A DNA stretch of 15,787 nucleotides from assembly GCA_017623335.1 (NCBI GenBank), contig JAGAPI010000231.1, positions 1-15,787 on the forward strand. Reading direction: 5' to 3'. The stretch's first letter is position 1. Each line of letters opens with the position of its first letter. Of the stretch, positions 7,244 through 14,157 are shown piece by piece. The translations under genes were made by a program, and so were the position numbers. Below the pieces are notes generated by a model that worked only from the letters and a program-made list of their open reading frames with translations, did no database searches and was not told where the DNA came from. The stretch comes from Prevotella sp. (lineage in GTDB: Bacteria > Bacteroidota > Bacteroidia > Bacteroidales > Bacteroidaceae).

Positions 7244-7716
7244 GGCTTTCTTATTTTAAAGTTTCCTGCTGCTGTCTTTATTATGTAGACTCCCTCCTGC
7301 ATTGATGTAGTGCTCACGGTGGCTTTCCCACTGCTGTTTGCCTGCATCAAGCCGAGCTGAAGTCCGTTCACACTGTACACCGCCACTTGTGATGCGGACG
7401 GCAATCCTGTTATGGTTACGCTGTTGCCGTCCATCGTCAATGTGGGCATCTTTGATGCTGTTGTTCCTTCAATGCCGTCGGCCGTGCTCTCGTATGTACA
7501 CCGCTGCAACTCTTGGGCAGGGTATGCCACAGAGCCTTTGGCCGTGGTGATTATCACCTCGCCTTTGACGAATGTCAGCTTTGGCCTCTCTCCGATGTTT
7601 ATCGTTATTTTCTCGCCGTTGGCTCTCCATAGTATTATAGAGTCAGCGGCATTTGCCGTGATGTTGCCGGCTGTCAGCAGCATAGTGGCTATTGTCAGCA
7701 ATATTCTTTTTCTCAT
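7240..7716 (-). CDS. Small secreted protein with a type IX secretion C-terminal tail
   Basis: The 158-residue protein has a signal peptide with cleavage expected after ITANA (residue 23). A short domain follows (ADSIILWRANGEKITI...), of a kind common in Bacteroidales exported proteins. From about residue 88 it resembles a type A sorting domain: VAVYSVNGLQL, then GVYIIKTAAGNFKIRKP at the very end. This tail normally directs substrates through the type IX system to the surface. The ATG at 7716 places the signal peptide at the N-terminus; an in-frame start at 7761 would add 15 residues before it. It is the first gene of a two-gene operon with the FISUMP protein. Function beyond secretion is unknown. 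Confidence 0.8.
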   Translation of the reverse strand: MRKRILLTIATMLLTAGNITANAADSIILWRANGEKITINIGERPKLTFVKGEVIITTAKGSVAYPAQELQRCTYESTADGIEGTTASKMPTLTMDGNSVTITGLPSASQVAVYSVNGLQLGLMQANSSGKATVSTTSMQEGVYIIKTAAGNFKIRKP

Positions 7717-7790
7717 CGTAATGTACTTGTTTTTAAAATTAAAAAAATATGAATTGTGCATGTGCGATAATTAAAATATATGTTCGTTTG

Positions 7791-7821
7791 CAAATGTACG
7801 AAAAAAATTTGTAATAGCCAA
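7791..7821 (-). promoter_or_regulatory. Promoter of the two-gene secreted-protein operon
   Basis: On the minus strand TTG (plus-strand CAA 7819-7821) is followed after 20 bases by TACATTTG (plus-strand CAAATGTA 7791-7798). Spacing and sequence match the Bacteroidota consensus. Transcription should start near 7785, giving a leader of about 70 bases before the ATG at 7716. Confidence 0.75.
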
Positions 7822-7863
7822 GAGATTTTGTATTTATTTTTTATCCAAAGTAAAAAGACCATG

Positions 7864-7889
7864 AAAAAAGGGAGTCTTGCTCCCTTTTT
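7864..7889 (-). terminator. Intrinsic terminator of the symporter gene
   Basis: Plus-strand AAAAAGGGAG (7865-7874) pairs with CTCCCTTTTT (7880-7889) over a 5-base loop. On the minus strand the stem ends in six T (plus-strand A7864-7869). It lies 39 bases beyond the symporter stop, and is nearly symmetrical, so it may act both ways. Confidence 0.85.
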
Positions 7890-7928
7890 CCTCATTAAAA
7901 TGCTGTATATGGATAGTGTAATGTCTGT

Positions 7929-9446
7929 TTAATTTGTCTTTTTCTTTTGTTTCGGTTTTATATGCCGTCTGCAAAGCATGATGCCGCCGAAGGTTATCAT
8001 GCCGTTGAGCATCAGCAGCTCGTAGCCGAACTTATATCCCCAGAGGTGCTGGGCGAGAAGGTCGAGGGCATAACATGCCACAGGACTGATAACGGCGATG
8101 TAGGGCACGGCGCTGTCTGCGCCAGATGTTCTTTGGGCAGTTGTCTTGTCGGCGCAGGTCTCCGTGATGGCGTCTTTCCCCTTTTTTCCTGCCAGCATGG
8201 CGTAGGCAAACAGTCCTAGCAGCGGACCGTAGGTGTAGGAGCAAAGAATGTACACGGCATCGATGACACTGGTGCTGTTGAGCGTGCGGAACAGCAGGAT
8301 GAACGCCACAAACGCCGCAGCCATGCCAAGATGGGTGCGGCGGCGCAGGCGCTCGTCGTCGGGGCGCTGCATAACGTCAACGCAAAAGCTTGTGGTGAGG
8401 GCGGTCATGGCGCTGTCGGCGCTGCTCATTGCCGCTGCCACTATGCCTATGGTGAACAGCACCGTGACGGTGCTGCCGAGATAGCCCGTGGCTGCAAACA
8501 TGGGCATGATATCGTCGGTGGAGGGGGGCAGTGTCATGCCATTGCTGTTGGCAAGCATGAGCAGCAGGATGCCCAGCGCCATGAGCAGCAGATTGGCAGG
8601 CACGAATGCCATGCCGTATGTACACATGTCTTTCTGTGCCTCGCGCAGCGAGCGGCATGTGAGGTTTTTCTGCATCATGTCCTGATCGAGTCCTGTCATC
8701 ACTATAACAATGAAGATACCGCTGATGAATTGTTTCCAGAAGTTCTGGCGGCTCATCCAGTCATCCCATACAAATACGCGGCTGTGGCTGTCGTGGGCGA
8801 TGGCACTTACAGCCTCGCCCAATGAGAACTGAAGCGTGTCAGTGACATTTATTATTATGGCAATGATGGCTGCAAAGAGGCAAAAGGTTTGCAGAGTGTC
8901 AGTCCACACCAAGGTCTTTATGCCGCCGCGGCGGGTGTAGAGCCATATCACCGCCACCATCACCACCGCTGTGGCGGCAAAGAGTGCGGGATGGTCGCGG
9001 TGCAGGAGCGGCGTCACCACAAAGCGGTAGAGTATGGCGCACACAACATAGAAGCGCAGGGCGGCTCCAGTGATTTTTGACAGCAGGAAGAACGAGGCCC
9101 CCGTGAGATACGACCTGCGGCCTATCCGATTGCCCAAGTAGCTGTAGATGGTGGGGCTGTTCTGGCGGTAGTACACCGGCAGCAGCACTAATGCCACGAA
9201 AATGTAGCCGAAAATGAAGCCCATGCAGGTTTGCAGATAGGTCATGTCGCTGTGGACCACCATGCCCGGCACGCTTACGAACGAGATGCCCGACAGGCTG
9301 GCACCTATCATTCCGAATGCCACAAGATACCACGGCGAGCGGCGGTCGCCATGATAAAAACTCTTGTTTGTTGCGCGTTGAGAGGTGGCGCGGCTTATAA
9401 AGAATATCGCCGAAAAATAGGCGATGACTGTAATCAGTATTATCAT
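7929..9446 (-). CDS. Sodium:solute symporter (SSS/SLC5 family)
   Basis: The 505-residue integral membrane protein has about a dozen or more hydrophobic helices. Family marks include GASLSGISFVSVPG near the start, GGIKTLVWTDTLQ in the middle, and GIVAAAMSSADSAMTAL around residues 335-350, where SSS proteins have serines of the conserved Na+ site. It should import a solute driven by Na+. The substrate cannot be read from sequence. The positively charged C-terminus (HIKPKQKKKTN) is presumably cytoplasmic. The frame extends to a TTG at 9458, but that TTG is part of the -7 promoter box, so the ATG at 9446 is the only plausible start. The gene appears monocistronic, divergent from the helicase gene. 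Confidence 0.9.
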   Translation of the reverse strand: MIILITVIAYFSAIFFISRATSQRATNKSFYHGDRRSPWYLVAFGMIGASLSGISFVSVPGMVVHSDMTYLQTCMGFIFGYIFVALVLLPVYYRQNSPTIYSYLGNRIGRRSYLTGASFFLLSKITGAALRFYVVCAILYRFVVTPLLHRDHPALFAATAVVMVAVIWLYTRRGGIKTLVWTDTLQTFCLFAAIIAIIINVTDTLQFSLGEAVSAIAHDSHSRVFVWDDWMSRQNFWKQFISGIFIVIVMTGLDQDMMQKNLTCRSLREAQKDMCTYGMAFVPANLLLMALGILLLMLANSNGMTLPPSTDDIMPMFAATGYLGSTVTVLFTIGIVAAAMSSADSAMTALTTSFCVDVMQRPDDERLRRRTHLGMAAAFVAFILLFRTLNSTSVIDAVYILCSYTYGPLLGLFAYAMLAGKKGKDAITETCADKTTAQRTSGADSAVPYIAVISPVACYALDLLAQHLWGYKFGYELLMLNGMITFGGIMLCRRHIKPKQKKKTN

Positions 9447-9455
9447 AATTGTCTG

Positions 9456-9488
9456 CAAAGGTAATGCTTTTTTTGCAATTTACCGCAA
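9456..9488 (-). promoter_or_regulatory. Symporter promoter, nearly abutting the start codon
   Basis: Minus-strand TACCTTTG (plus-strand CAAAGGTA 9456-9463) matches the -7 consensus. A TTG (plus-strand CAA 9486-9488) lies 22 bases upstream. Only nine bases separate the box from the ATG at 9446, so the mRNA should have a leader of a few bases at most. Confidence 0.6.
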
Positions 9489-9491
9489 TTT
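9475..9491. repeat. Direct repeat of GCAATTT between divergent promoters
   Basis: GCAATTT occurs at 9475-9481 and again at 9485-9491, ten bases apart, so both face the same side of the helix. The first copy lies in the spacer of the symporter promoter and the second covers its -33 CAA. This is a candidate regulator site, but short enough to be chance in AT-rich DNA. Confidence 0.35.
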
Positions 9492-9496
9492 GTTAC

Positions 9497-9525
9497 TTGA
9501 TTTCGCAAAAAAACTACTAACTTTG
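9497..9525 (+). promoter_or_regulatory. Helicase promoter, nearly abutting the start codon
   Basis: TAACTTTG at 9518-9525 is an exact -7 consensus, with TTG at 9497-9499 eighteen bases upstream (slightly short). Eight bases separate the box from the ATG at 9534, predicting a leaderless or almost leaderless mRNA. Confidence 0.62.
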
Positions 9526-9533
9526 CAAGCGAA

Positions 9534-11003
9534 ATGATTTCTCACGAACTGACATACCGCATTGAGCGTGCATTTGCCTTTGAGCCTACGGCAGGACAGC
9601 GTCATGCCATGGAGCTGTTCGGACGGTTTATGACCGACCGCAACGACCATACGCTCATGATTCTGCGTGGCTCGGCAGGTACGGGAAAAACATCGGTTGC
9701 CGGAGCTATCGTGAGGGCGATGAAGGGATTGAGGCAGAAGATGGTGCTGCTGGCTCCCACTGGACGGGCAGCAAAGGTCTTTTCCGTTAATTCCGACACT
9801 CCCGCATACACCATCCACCGCAGGATTTACCGTCAGAAGACAGCAGGCGACCTGTCCCGCTTTTCGCTCAACGACAATCTTCACTGCGACACGCTGTTTA
9901 TCGTGGATGAGGCGTCGATGGTGGCAAACCAAGGCTACAGCGACACTTCGTTTGGCTCGGGACTGTTGCTTGATGACCTTGTACAGTTTGTCTACAACGG
10001 GCGCAACTGCCGCATGATGCTTATTGGCGACAAGGCGCAGCTGCCGCCTGTGGGCGAGGAGGAGAGTCCAGCACTCATAGGCAATTACATGCAGGGCTAC
10101 GGGCTGGCGGTGTATGAGTGCGACCTTGACGAGGTGCTGCGCCAGAGCAGTGAGAGCGGAATATTGTGGAACGCCACGATGATTCGCAGCATGATTACCC
10201 ACGAAGAGATGACGCAGCTGCCAAAGATTCGCTTCGCCGGTTTCAGCGATATAAGCATTGTGCCGGGCGGCGAGCTGATAGAGCAGTTGGCATCGAGCCA
10301 CTCGCACGCCGGAATCGACGAGACGATGGTGATAACGCGCAGCAACAAGCGCGCCAACATATATAATAATGGTATAAGGGCGATGGTGCTCGGGCGCGAG
10401 GAGGAGCTGTGCTCGGGCGACATGCTGATGATAGTGAAAAACAACTATTATTGGACCGAGAAGGAAAAGGGTAGAGGAGGGGATGGCGCAGGCGAGGTGG
10501 CGGCACCTGCGTTTCTTGCCAACGGCGACCGTTGTGTGGTGCGTCGCGTGAGAAATATACGTGAGATGTACGGCTTCCGCTTTGCCGACCTCATGCTGAC
10601 CTTTCCCGATTACGACGACTATGAGCTTACCGCCACGGTGATGCTCGACTCGCTGCAGTCGGAGGCTCCCTCGCTCACCCGCGAGCAGACCGAGAGGCTC
10701 TACAACGCCGTGCTTGCCGACTATGCCGACATTCCGCTGAAGACCGACCGCATGAAAGCCCTGCGCAACGACCCTTACTATAATGCCATACAGATAAAAT
10801 ATGCCTATGCCGTTACCTGCCACAAGGCACAGGGTGGGCAGTGGGCGCACGTCTATCTGGACCAGGGATATATGACCGACGAAATGCTTACGCCCGACTA
10901 TATTCACTGGCTCTACACGGCGTTCACCCGAGCCACCGAGCAGCTGTATCTTGTAAACTGGCCGAAGACTCAGACTGCGGATGTGCCGGAGTCTGATGAC
11001 TGA
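9534..11003 (+). CDS. RecD/Dda-like superfamily 1B DNA helicase
   Basis: The 489-residue protein carries the full SF1 helicase set: glutamine before motif I (Q21), Walker A GSAGTGKT at 46-53 with K52, Walker B FIVDEAS with D125-E126, motif III LIGDKAQLPPVG (D166), motif V AVTCHKAQGGQW, and motif VI YTAFTRATEQLYLV with the arginine finger R466. It should be an ATP-driven 5'-3' DNA translocase acting in repair or replication restart. It is much shorter than RecD2 and lacks its long N-terminal region, matching the compact RecD-like helicases common in Bacteroidota. No RecB or RecC gene is nearby, so it probably does not act in a RecBCD complex. The ATG at 9534 lies directly after the promoter box. 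Confidence 0.92.
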   Translation: MISHELTYRIERAFAFEPTAGQRHAMELFGRFMTDRNDHTLMILRGSAGTGKTSVAGAIVRAMKGLRQKMVLLAPTGRAAKVFSVNSDTPAYTIHRRIYRQKTAGDLSRFSLNDNLHCDTLFIVDEASMVANQGYSDTSFGSGLLLDDLVQFVYNGRNCRMMLIGDKAQLPPVGEEESPALIGNYMQGYGLAVYECDLDEVLRQSSESGILWNATMIRSMITHEEMTQLPKIRFAGFSDISIVPGGELIEQLASSHSHAGIDETMVITRSNKRANIYNNGIRAMVLGREEELCSGDMLMIVKNNYYWTEKEKGRGGDGAGEVAAPAFLANGDRCVVRRVRNIREMYGFRFADLMLTFPDYDDYELTATVMLDSLQSEAPSLTREQTERLYNAVLADYADIPLKTDRMKALRNDPYYNAIQIKYAYAVTCHKAQGGQWAHVYLDQGYMTDEMLTPDYIHWLYTAFTRATEQLYLVNWPKTQTADVPESDD

Positions 11004-11064
11004 TTTTATACTAAAGATATTTTTTGTTTTTCTTTTAAATCTTTGACATTTTACGCCAAATATT

Positions 11065-11094
11065 TTGTGGTATGGGAAATAATGTTTATCTTTG
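11065..11094 (+). promoter_or_regulatory. Promoter of the toxin-antitoxin operon
   Basis: TTG at 11065-11067 and TATCTTTG at 11087-11094 have a 19-base spacer, an excellent match to the Bacteroidota consensus. AAATAAT is repeated at 11077-11083 and 11097-11103, 20 bases apart and flanking the -7 box. It could be an autoregulatory site, though AT-richness makes that uncertain. Confidence 0.75.
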
Positions 11095-11121
11095 CAAAAT
11101 AATAATTAAGAATTTAAAGTT

Positions 11122-11385
11122 ATGACAACAGCAGAATTGAAATATGAGCTTTTCAGGGATATAGACTCGATAAACGATGACAATGTTCTGAATAAGATTG
11201 CAGCTTACATACGGAAACATGTTTCAGCAACACAGAAAGCTAGACCGGCACTTTACGATGCTGAATCGGGATGCTATGTCAACGAAAGGACGATGGAGGC
11301 AATAGAGGAAAGTATGCAGGGGGCATTTGCCGGAGAAGTTGACTGTTCAAGTTTTGAAGCATTTGAAAAGTCGTTGGGACTATGA
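11122..11385 (+). CDS. Antitoxin of a YafQ-type toxin-antitoxin pair
   Basis: The 87-residue protein is identified by position: it precedes a YafQ-like toxin and overlaps it by four bases (ATGA). The N-terminus (TAELKYELFRDIDSINDDNVLNKIAAYI) is predicted helical, and resembles short antitoxin-like proteins of Bacteroidales. The C-terminal part (AIEESMQGAFAGEVDCSSFEAFEKSLGL) is acidic and probably wraps the toxin. I see no recognisable ribbon-helix-helix or helix-turn-helix, so whether it represses its own promoter is unclear. Its gene comes first, the common order that keeps antitoxin in excess. Confidence 0.75.
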   Translation: MTTAELKYELFRDIDSINDDNVLNKIAAYIRKHVSATQKARPALYDAESGCYVNERTMEAIEESMQGAFAGEVDCSSFEAFEKSLGL

Positions 11386-11663
11386 AAATAATAAAATATT
11401 CCTCTCAATTCAAAAGGGATGTTAAGAAATATGCTCACAACAAAGAAAAGATGAAGTGTTTATACCACGTCGTCTCTCTGTTGGAGCGGGAGGAACGTAT
11501 TCCCGATGAGTATTATCCACACATGTTAAAGGGAGAATACAAAGGTTGCTGGGAGTGTCATATAGAGAGTGATTTTCTGCTGATATGGATTGACGGCAGC
11601 ACAGGTATTATTTGGCTTGAGCGACTTGGAAGTCATTCTGAGCTATTTGGAAAGAAAAAATAG
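11382..11663 (+). CDS. YafQ/RelE-family mRNA interferase toxin
   Basis: The 93-residue protein has the RelE-fold pattern of YafQ toxins: a helical, lysine-rich N-terminus (SSQFKRDVKKYAHNKEKM), then LKGEYKGCWECHIESDFLLIW and LERLGSHSELF. H47, H60, D64 and H85 line up with the catalytic H50, H63, D67 and H87 of E. coli YafQ, so the toxin should be active. Known family action: it binds the ribosome and cleaves mRNA in the A site, halting translation until antitoxin returns. The start overlaps the antitoxin stop, giving translational coupling. No terminator is evident before rmuC, 49 bases downstream, so readthrough into rmuC is possible. Confidence 0.9.
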   Translation: MKIIKYSSQFKRDVKKYAHNKEKMKCLYHVVSLLEREERIPDEYYPHMLKGEYKGCWECHIESDFLLIWIDGSTGIIWLERLGSHSELFGKKK

Positions 11664-11712
11664 CCGTACCATGATTTACCAAGACCCAAGAATAATTCTG
11701 AATTAAGTAACT

Positions 11713-13089
11713 ATGGAAATTATATTTTTGATTGCAGGAGTGGCAATAGGAGCCGTGATAGGTTGGCTGGTTGCCAAAAACAGGGGTGCTGCCGTGGTGG
11801 AGGCGCTGAATGTGAGGTATAGTGACTTGGATAAGCGCTATGCCGTGGCTTTGGCGGATAAGGAGCGCACAGAGCGGCAGGCAATGGCTGACACGGAGGA
11901 AATGAACCGGCGCATGGCGGCAGAAAGGGAGGAACTTCTCGGTCGTATGGCGGCAGAGAAGGAGGAGTCGGCACGCCGAATGATTGCCGAGAAAGAAGAG
12001 TCGGCACGCCGCATGGCTGAGAACAACGAAATGCTGCAACAGCAGATGAGGATGATGGAGGAGCGCCTGAAAAACGCCACCACGGAGCTGCTGAAGCTAC
12101 GCTCGGCTGAGTTGCAGCAGAACAACACCACGCAGATGTCGGCTATAATAAATCCGCTGAAGGAGACCATCGGCGAGATGAAGCAGGCGATGGAGAGCAC
12201 GCGCGACCAGGGAACGAAGAACACGGCATCGCTGGAAAAGGCGATAGAGAACGTGCTGAGCCGCGCCGCAGAAATAGGAAGCAAGGCTGACAGCCTTGCC
12301 AATGCCCTGAAAAACGAAAGCAAGACGCAGGGTAACTGGGGAGAGATGATACTGAGCGAGCTGCTGGAGAGCGAGGGACTGCAAAAGGGAAAGCACTACA
12401 GCGTGCAGGAGACGCTGCGCGACGAGGCGGGCAACGCCCTGAGAAACGACGAGTCGGGCAAGAGAATGATTCCCGACGTAATACTGCATTTTCCCGACAA
12501 CCGCGACGCCATCATCGACTCAAAGGTGTCGCTCTCGGCGTTCATCGACTATCAGAATGCCGGCGACGACGAGGCAGCGCGCGCTGATGCGCTCAACCGG
12601 CACGTTCAAAGCCTGCGCAACCATTACAAGGAGCTGGCGCGAAAGGATTACAAGTCCTACATCAAGCCGCCGAAGCAGACGCTCAACTACGTCATAATGT
12701 TTGTGCCCAACGAGTCGGCGCTGCAGCTTGCCCTCGTCAACGACACCGCGCTCTGGCGCGAGGCTTACAGCAAGGGGGTGTTCATCACCGGCGAGCAGAA
12801 TCTGCTGGCGGTGCTGCGTCTCATCGACATGGCGTGGGTGCAGCAGGAGCAGACCAAGAATCAGGAGGAGATTCTCAAGCAGGCGCGGCTGTTCCTCGAC
12901 CGTGTGGGCGACTTCGTGCGCCATTTCGACGACATCGCCGTGAAGCTCGACGCTGCCCAGCAGTCATTTAAGAACGCCAAGGAAAAAATGCTCACGGGAA
13001 GGCTCAACATCATGGCGCCGGCACGGAGACTTGCCGATATGTCGGGGCAGGAGAACCCCAAGAAGCCGATACCGTTGAATGAAGAATGA
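11713..13089 (+). CDS. rmuC: DNA recombination protein RmuC
   Basis: The 458-residue protein has one N-terminal transmembrane helix (residues 3-20, IIFLIAGVAIGAVIGWLV). A long coiled coil follows, about residues 30-180, then the RmuC nuclease-like domain, about 200-430. The domain is marked by KTQGNWGEMILSELLE, IPDVILHFPDNRDAIIDSKVS, YVIMFVPNESAL and ITGEQNLLAVLRLIDMAW. The PDVILHFP...IIDSK segment has the spacing of a PD-(D/E)xK nuclease core, which agrees with published predictions for RmuC. RmuC limits inversions between short inverted repeats in E. coli; the mechanism is not well known. Three 11-residue repeats lie in the coiled coil. No clear promoter was found upstream. A phosphopantetheinyl transferase gene follows by 17 bases. 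Confidence 0.93.
   Translation: MEIIFLIAGVAIGAVIGWLVAKNRGAAVVEALNVRYSDLDKRYAVALADKERTERQAMADTEEMNRRMAAEREELLGRMAAEKEESARRMIAEKEESARRMAENNEMLQQQMRMMEERLKNATTELLKLRSAELQQNNTTQMSAIINPLKETIGEMKQAMESTRDQGTKNTASLEKAIENVLSRAAEIGSKADSLANALKNESKTQGNWGEMILSELLESEGLQKGKHYSVQETLRDEAGNALRNDESGKRMIPDVILHFPDNRDAIIDSKVSLSAFIDYQNAGDDEAARADALNRHVQSLRNHYKELARKDYKSYIKPPKQTLNYVIMFVPNESALQLALVNDTALWREAYSKGVFITGEQNLLAVLRLIDMAWVQQEQTKNQEEILKQARLFLDRVGDFVRHFDDIAVKLDAAQQSFKNAKEKMLTGRLNIMAPARRLADMSGQENPKKPIPLNEE
11914..12012 (+). repeat. Three tandem 33-base repeats inside rmuC
   Basis: Units at 11914-11946, 11947-11979 and 11980-12012 each encode an 11-residue coiled-coil segment starting MAAE or MIAE and ending in R (residues 68-100). 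Units two and three share GAGTCGGCACGCCG exactly. A partial fourth copy begins at 12013. The in-frame length means gain or loss of a unit would only lengthen or shorten the coiled coil. Confidence 0.85.
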
Positions 13090-13103
13090 AGAGTGAAGAA
13101 TGA
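13077..13103 (+). repeat. GAATGAA heptamer repeats across the rmuC stop codon
   Basis: Four near-perfect copies of GAATGAA run from 13077 to 13103; the third has one change and the fourth is one base short. The rmuC TGA (13087-13089) is in the second copy. A change in copy number would shift the frame and alter only the last residues of RmuC and the gap to the next gene. Confidence 0.75.
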
Positions 13104-13106
13104 CTT

Positions 13107-13673
13107 ATGCTTTACATCAACGAAAACCTTCAGGCTTTTGACCTCGCTGCCGCCTTGGCTTCCATTTCGGAGCAGCGGCGCGTGCAGGCTCTGCGATTTA
13201 AACACGAGCAGGGCAGGAGGGAGAGCGTGGCTGCCTATCTGTTGTTGAAGGATGCGCTGAGCAAGGAGTTCGGAATAGACGGAAATCCTGAGTTTGAGTA
13301 CGATGCGGGCGGCAAGCCGCGCCTGAAGGACCATTCCGGCATATTCTTCAATCTGAGCCACTGCCGCGAGGCTGCCGTCTGTGTAGTCGACACTGTCCCC
13401 GTGGGTGTTGACATTGAGACTGTCCGCCCGTTTAAGGACACTCTTGCCCGCCATGTGCTGTCACCAGAAGAATATTCCGTTGTAGCCGCTTCCTTCAATC
13501 CTGCCGTGGAGTTCATAAAGCTGTGGACCCAAAAGGAGGCTGTACTGAAGCTCACGGGTGAGGGCATACGCTCCGACCTGAAAACCACATTGGCAAATGT
13601 TTCTGAGGATATTGGCATTCAGACTGTGGTAACCGGCAGATATGTCTACACCGTGTGCCGACGCAGAAAATAA
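13107..13673 (+). CDS. 4'-phosphopantetheinyl transferase (Sfp type)
   Basis: The 188-residue cytosolic enzyme moves the phosphopantetheine arm from coenzyme A to a serine of a carrier protein. Family motifs in order are GKPRL (69-73), FNLSH (81-85), GVDIE (100-104) with Mg2+ ligands D102 and E104, and W140-x2-K143-E144-A with K148. At this length it is a compact member compared with Sfp (~220 residues). Whether it serves the fatty-acid ACP or a secondary-metabolite carrier cannot be told; no synthase gene lies nearby. It follows rmuC by 17 bases and is probably co-transcribed. Its stop is only five bases from the stop of the convergent lipoprotein gene, with no terminator visible between. 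Confidence 0.92.
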   Translation: MLYINENLQAFDLAAALASISEQRRVQALRFKHEQGRRESVAAYLLLKDALSKEFGIDGNPEFEYDAGGKPRLKDHSGIFFNLSHCREAAVCVVDTVPVGVDIETVRPFKDTLARHVLSPEEYSVVAASFNPAVEFIKLWTQKEAVLKLTGEGIRSDLKTTLANVSEDIGIQTVVTGRYVYTVCRRRK

Positions 13674-13678
13674 CCGGC

Positions 13679-14131
13679 TCAATATTTTCTGAAATGAAAC
13701 CTGAATCGCTCCGAACTCAGCGTCATTTTTCCCGACGTGAGCTGCTCCACGCTGAAAGTCGGCTCCAGCGCGTCGATGTTGTAGAATGCAAGCTCCGAGG
13801 GGTCTTCTATTTTTATGTCGCCTTCCTCACGGTTGTCTGTGTAGGGATTGCTCAGGGTGAGCCTGCCGGCGCTGTGGCAGAAACGGAAGAACACAGGCTC
13901 GGCACCTCCGTAGACCGCCGACATCCGCAGCAGATTGTGCTGCACCGACCAGAATATTCCCTTTGTGCGCATGTCTGCGGAGTGTTCCGCTGCGGTGCTG
14001 CCGGTGTCCAGCGTGTCGAGCTGCGTCAGCTGCCACATGCCGTCGAGGTTGCCGTTTTCAGAGTGCTCAATGGTACATGCCGCTGCCGTGAGCAGTAATA
14101 TTATGATTGAAATCAGTGCTGTCTTTTTCAT
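13679..14131 (-). CDS. Small lipoprotein, possibly lipocalin-like
   Basis: The 150-residue protein starts with a lysine-containing, strongly hydrophobic signal and a lipobox ending AAAC, so C19 should be lipidated. The mature part begins TIEHSENGN; its early acidic residues vaguely resemble Bacteroidota surface-export signals but do not prove surface location. GMWQLTQLDTL followed by several strand-rich segments suggests a small beta-barrel like the lipocalin-like lipoproteins of Bacteroidales. I cannot assign a ligand. The gene follows the Wzi-type gene by 26 bases on the same strand and is probably co-transcribed, suggesting an envelope role. Confidence 0.78.
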   Translation of the reverse strand: MKKTALISIIILLLTAAACTIEHSENGNLDGMWQLTQLDTLDTGSTAAEHSADMRTKGIFWSVQHNLLRMSAVYGGAEPVFFRFCHSAGRLTLSNPYTDNREEGDIKIEDPSELAFYNIDALEPTFSVEQLTSGKMTLSSERFRFHFRKY

Positions 14132-14157
14132 ATCTGTGCATTTTTTTCATTTCTGTG

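Noticed and set aside
9447..9458. TTG start for the symporter
   Set aside because: The TTG is part of the -7 promoter box, so it should not be in the mRNA.
9480..10907. 475-codon open frame on the minus strand opposite the helicase gene
   Set aside because: Its translation is rich in His, Arg and Val with no domain, and it lies fully antisense to a helicase with all motifs intact. It is a codon-bias shadow.
10971..10995. CAGACT/AGTCTG hairpin at the end of the helicase gene as a terminator
   Set aside because: It lies within the coding sequence, has a 13-base loop and no adjacent T-run.
11671..11706. 11-codon reading frame (ATG-ATT-TAC...) before rmuC
   Set aside because: Too short, no promoter or conserved feature; the AGAAT-A-ATTCT palindrome inside it is likely chance in AT-rich DNA.
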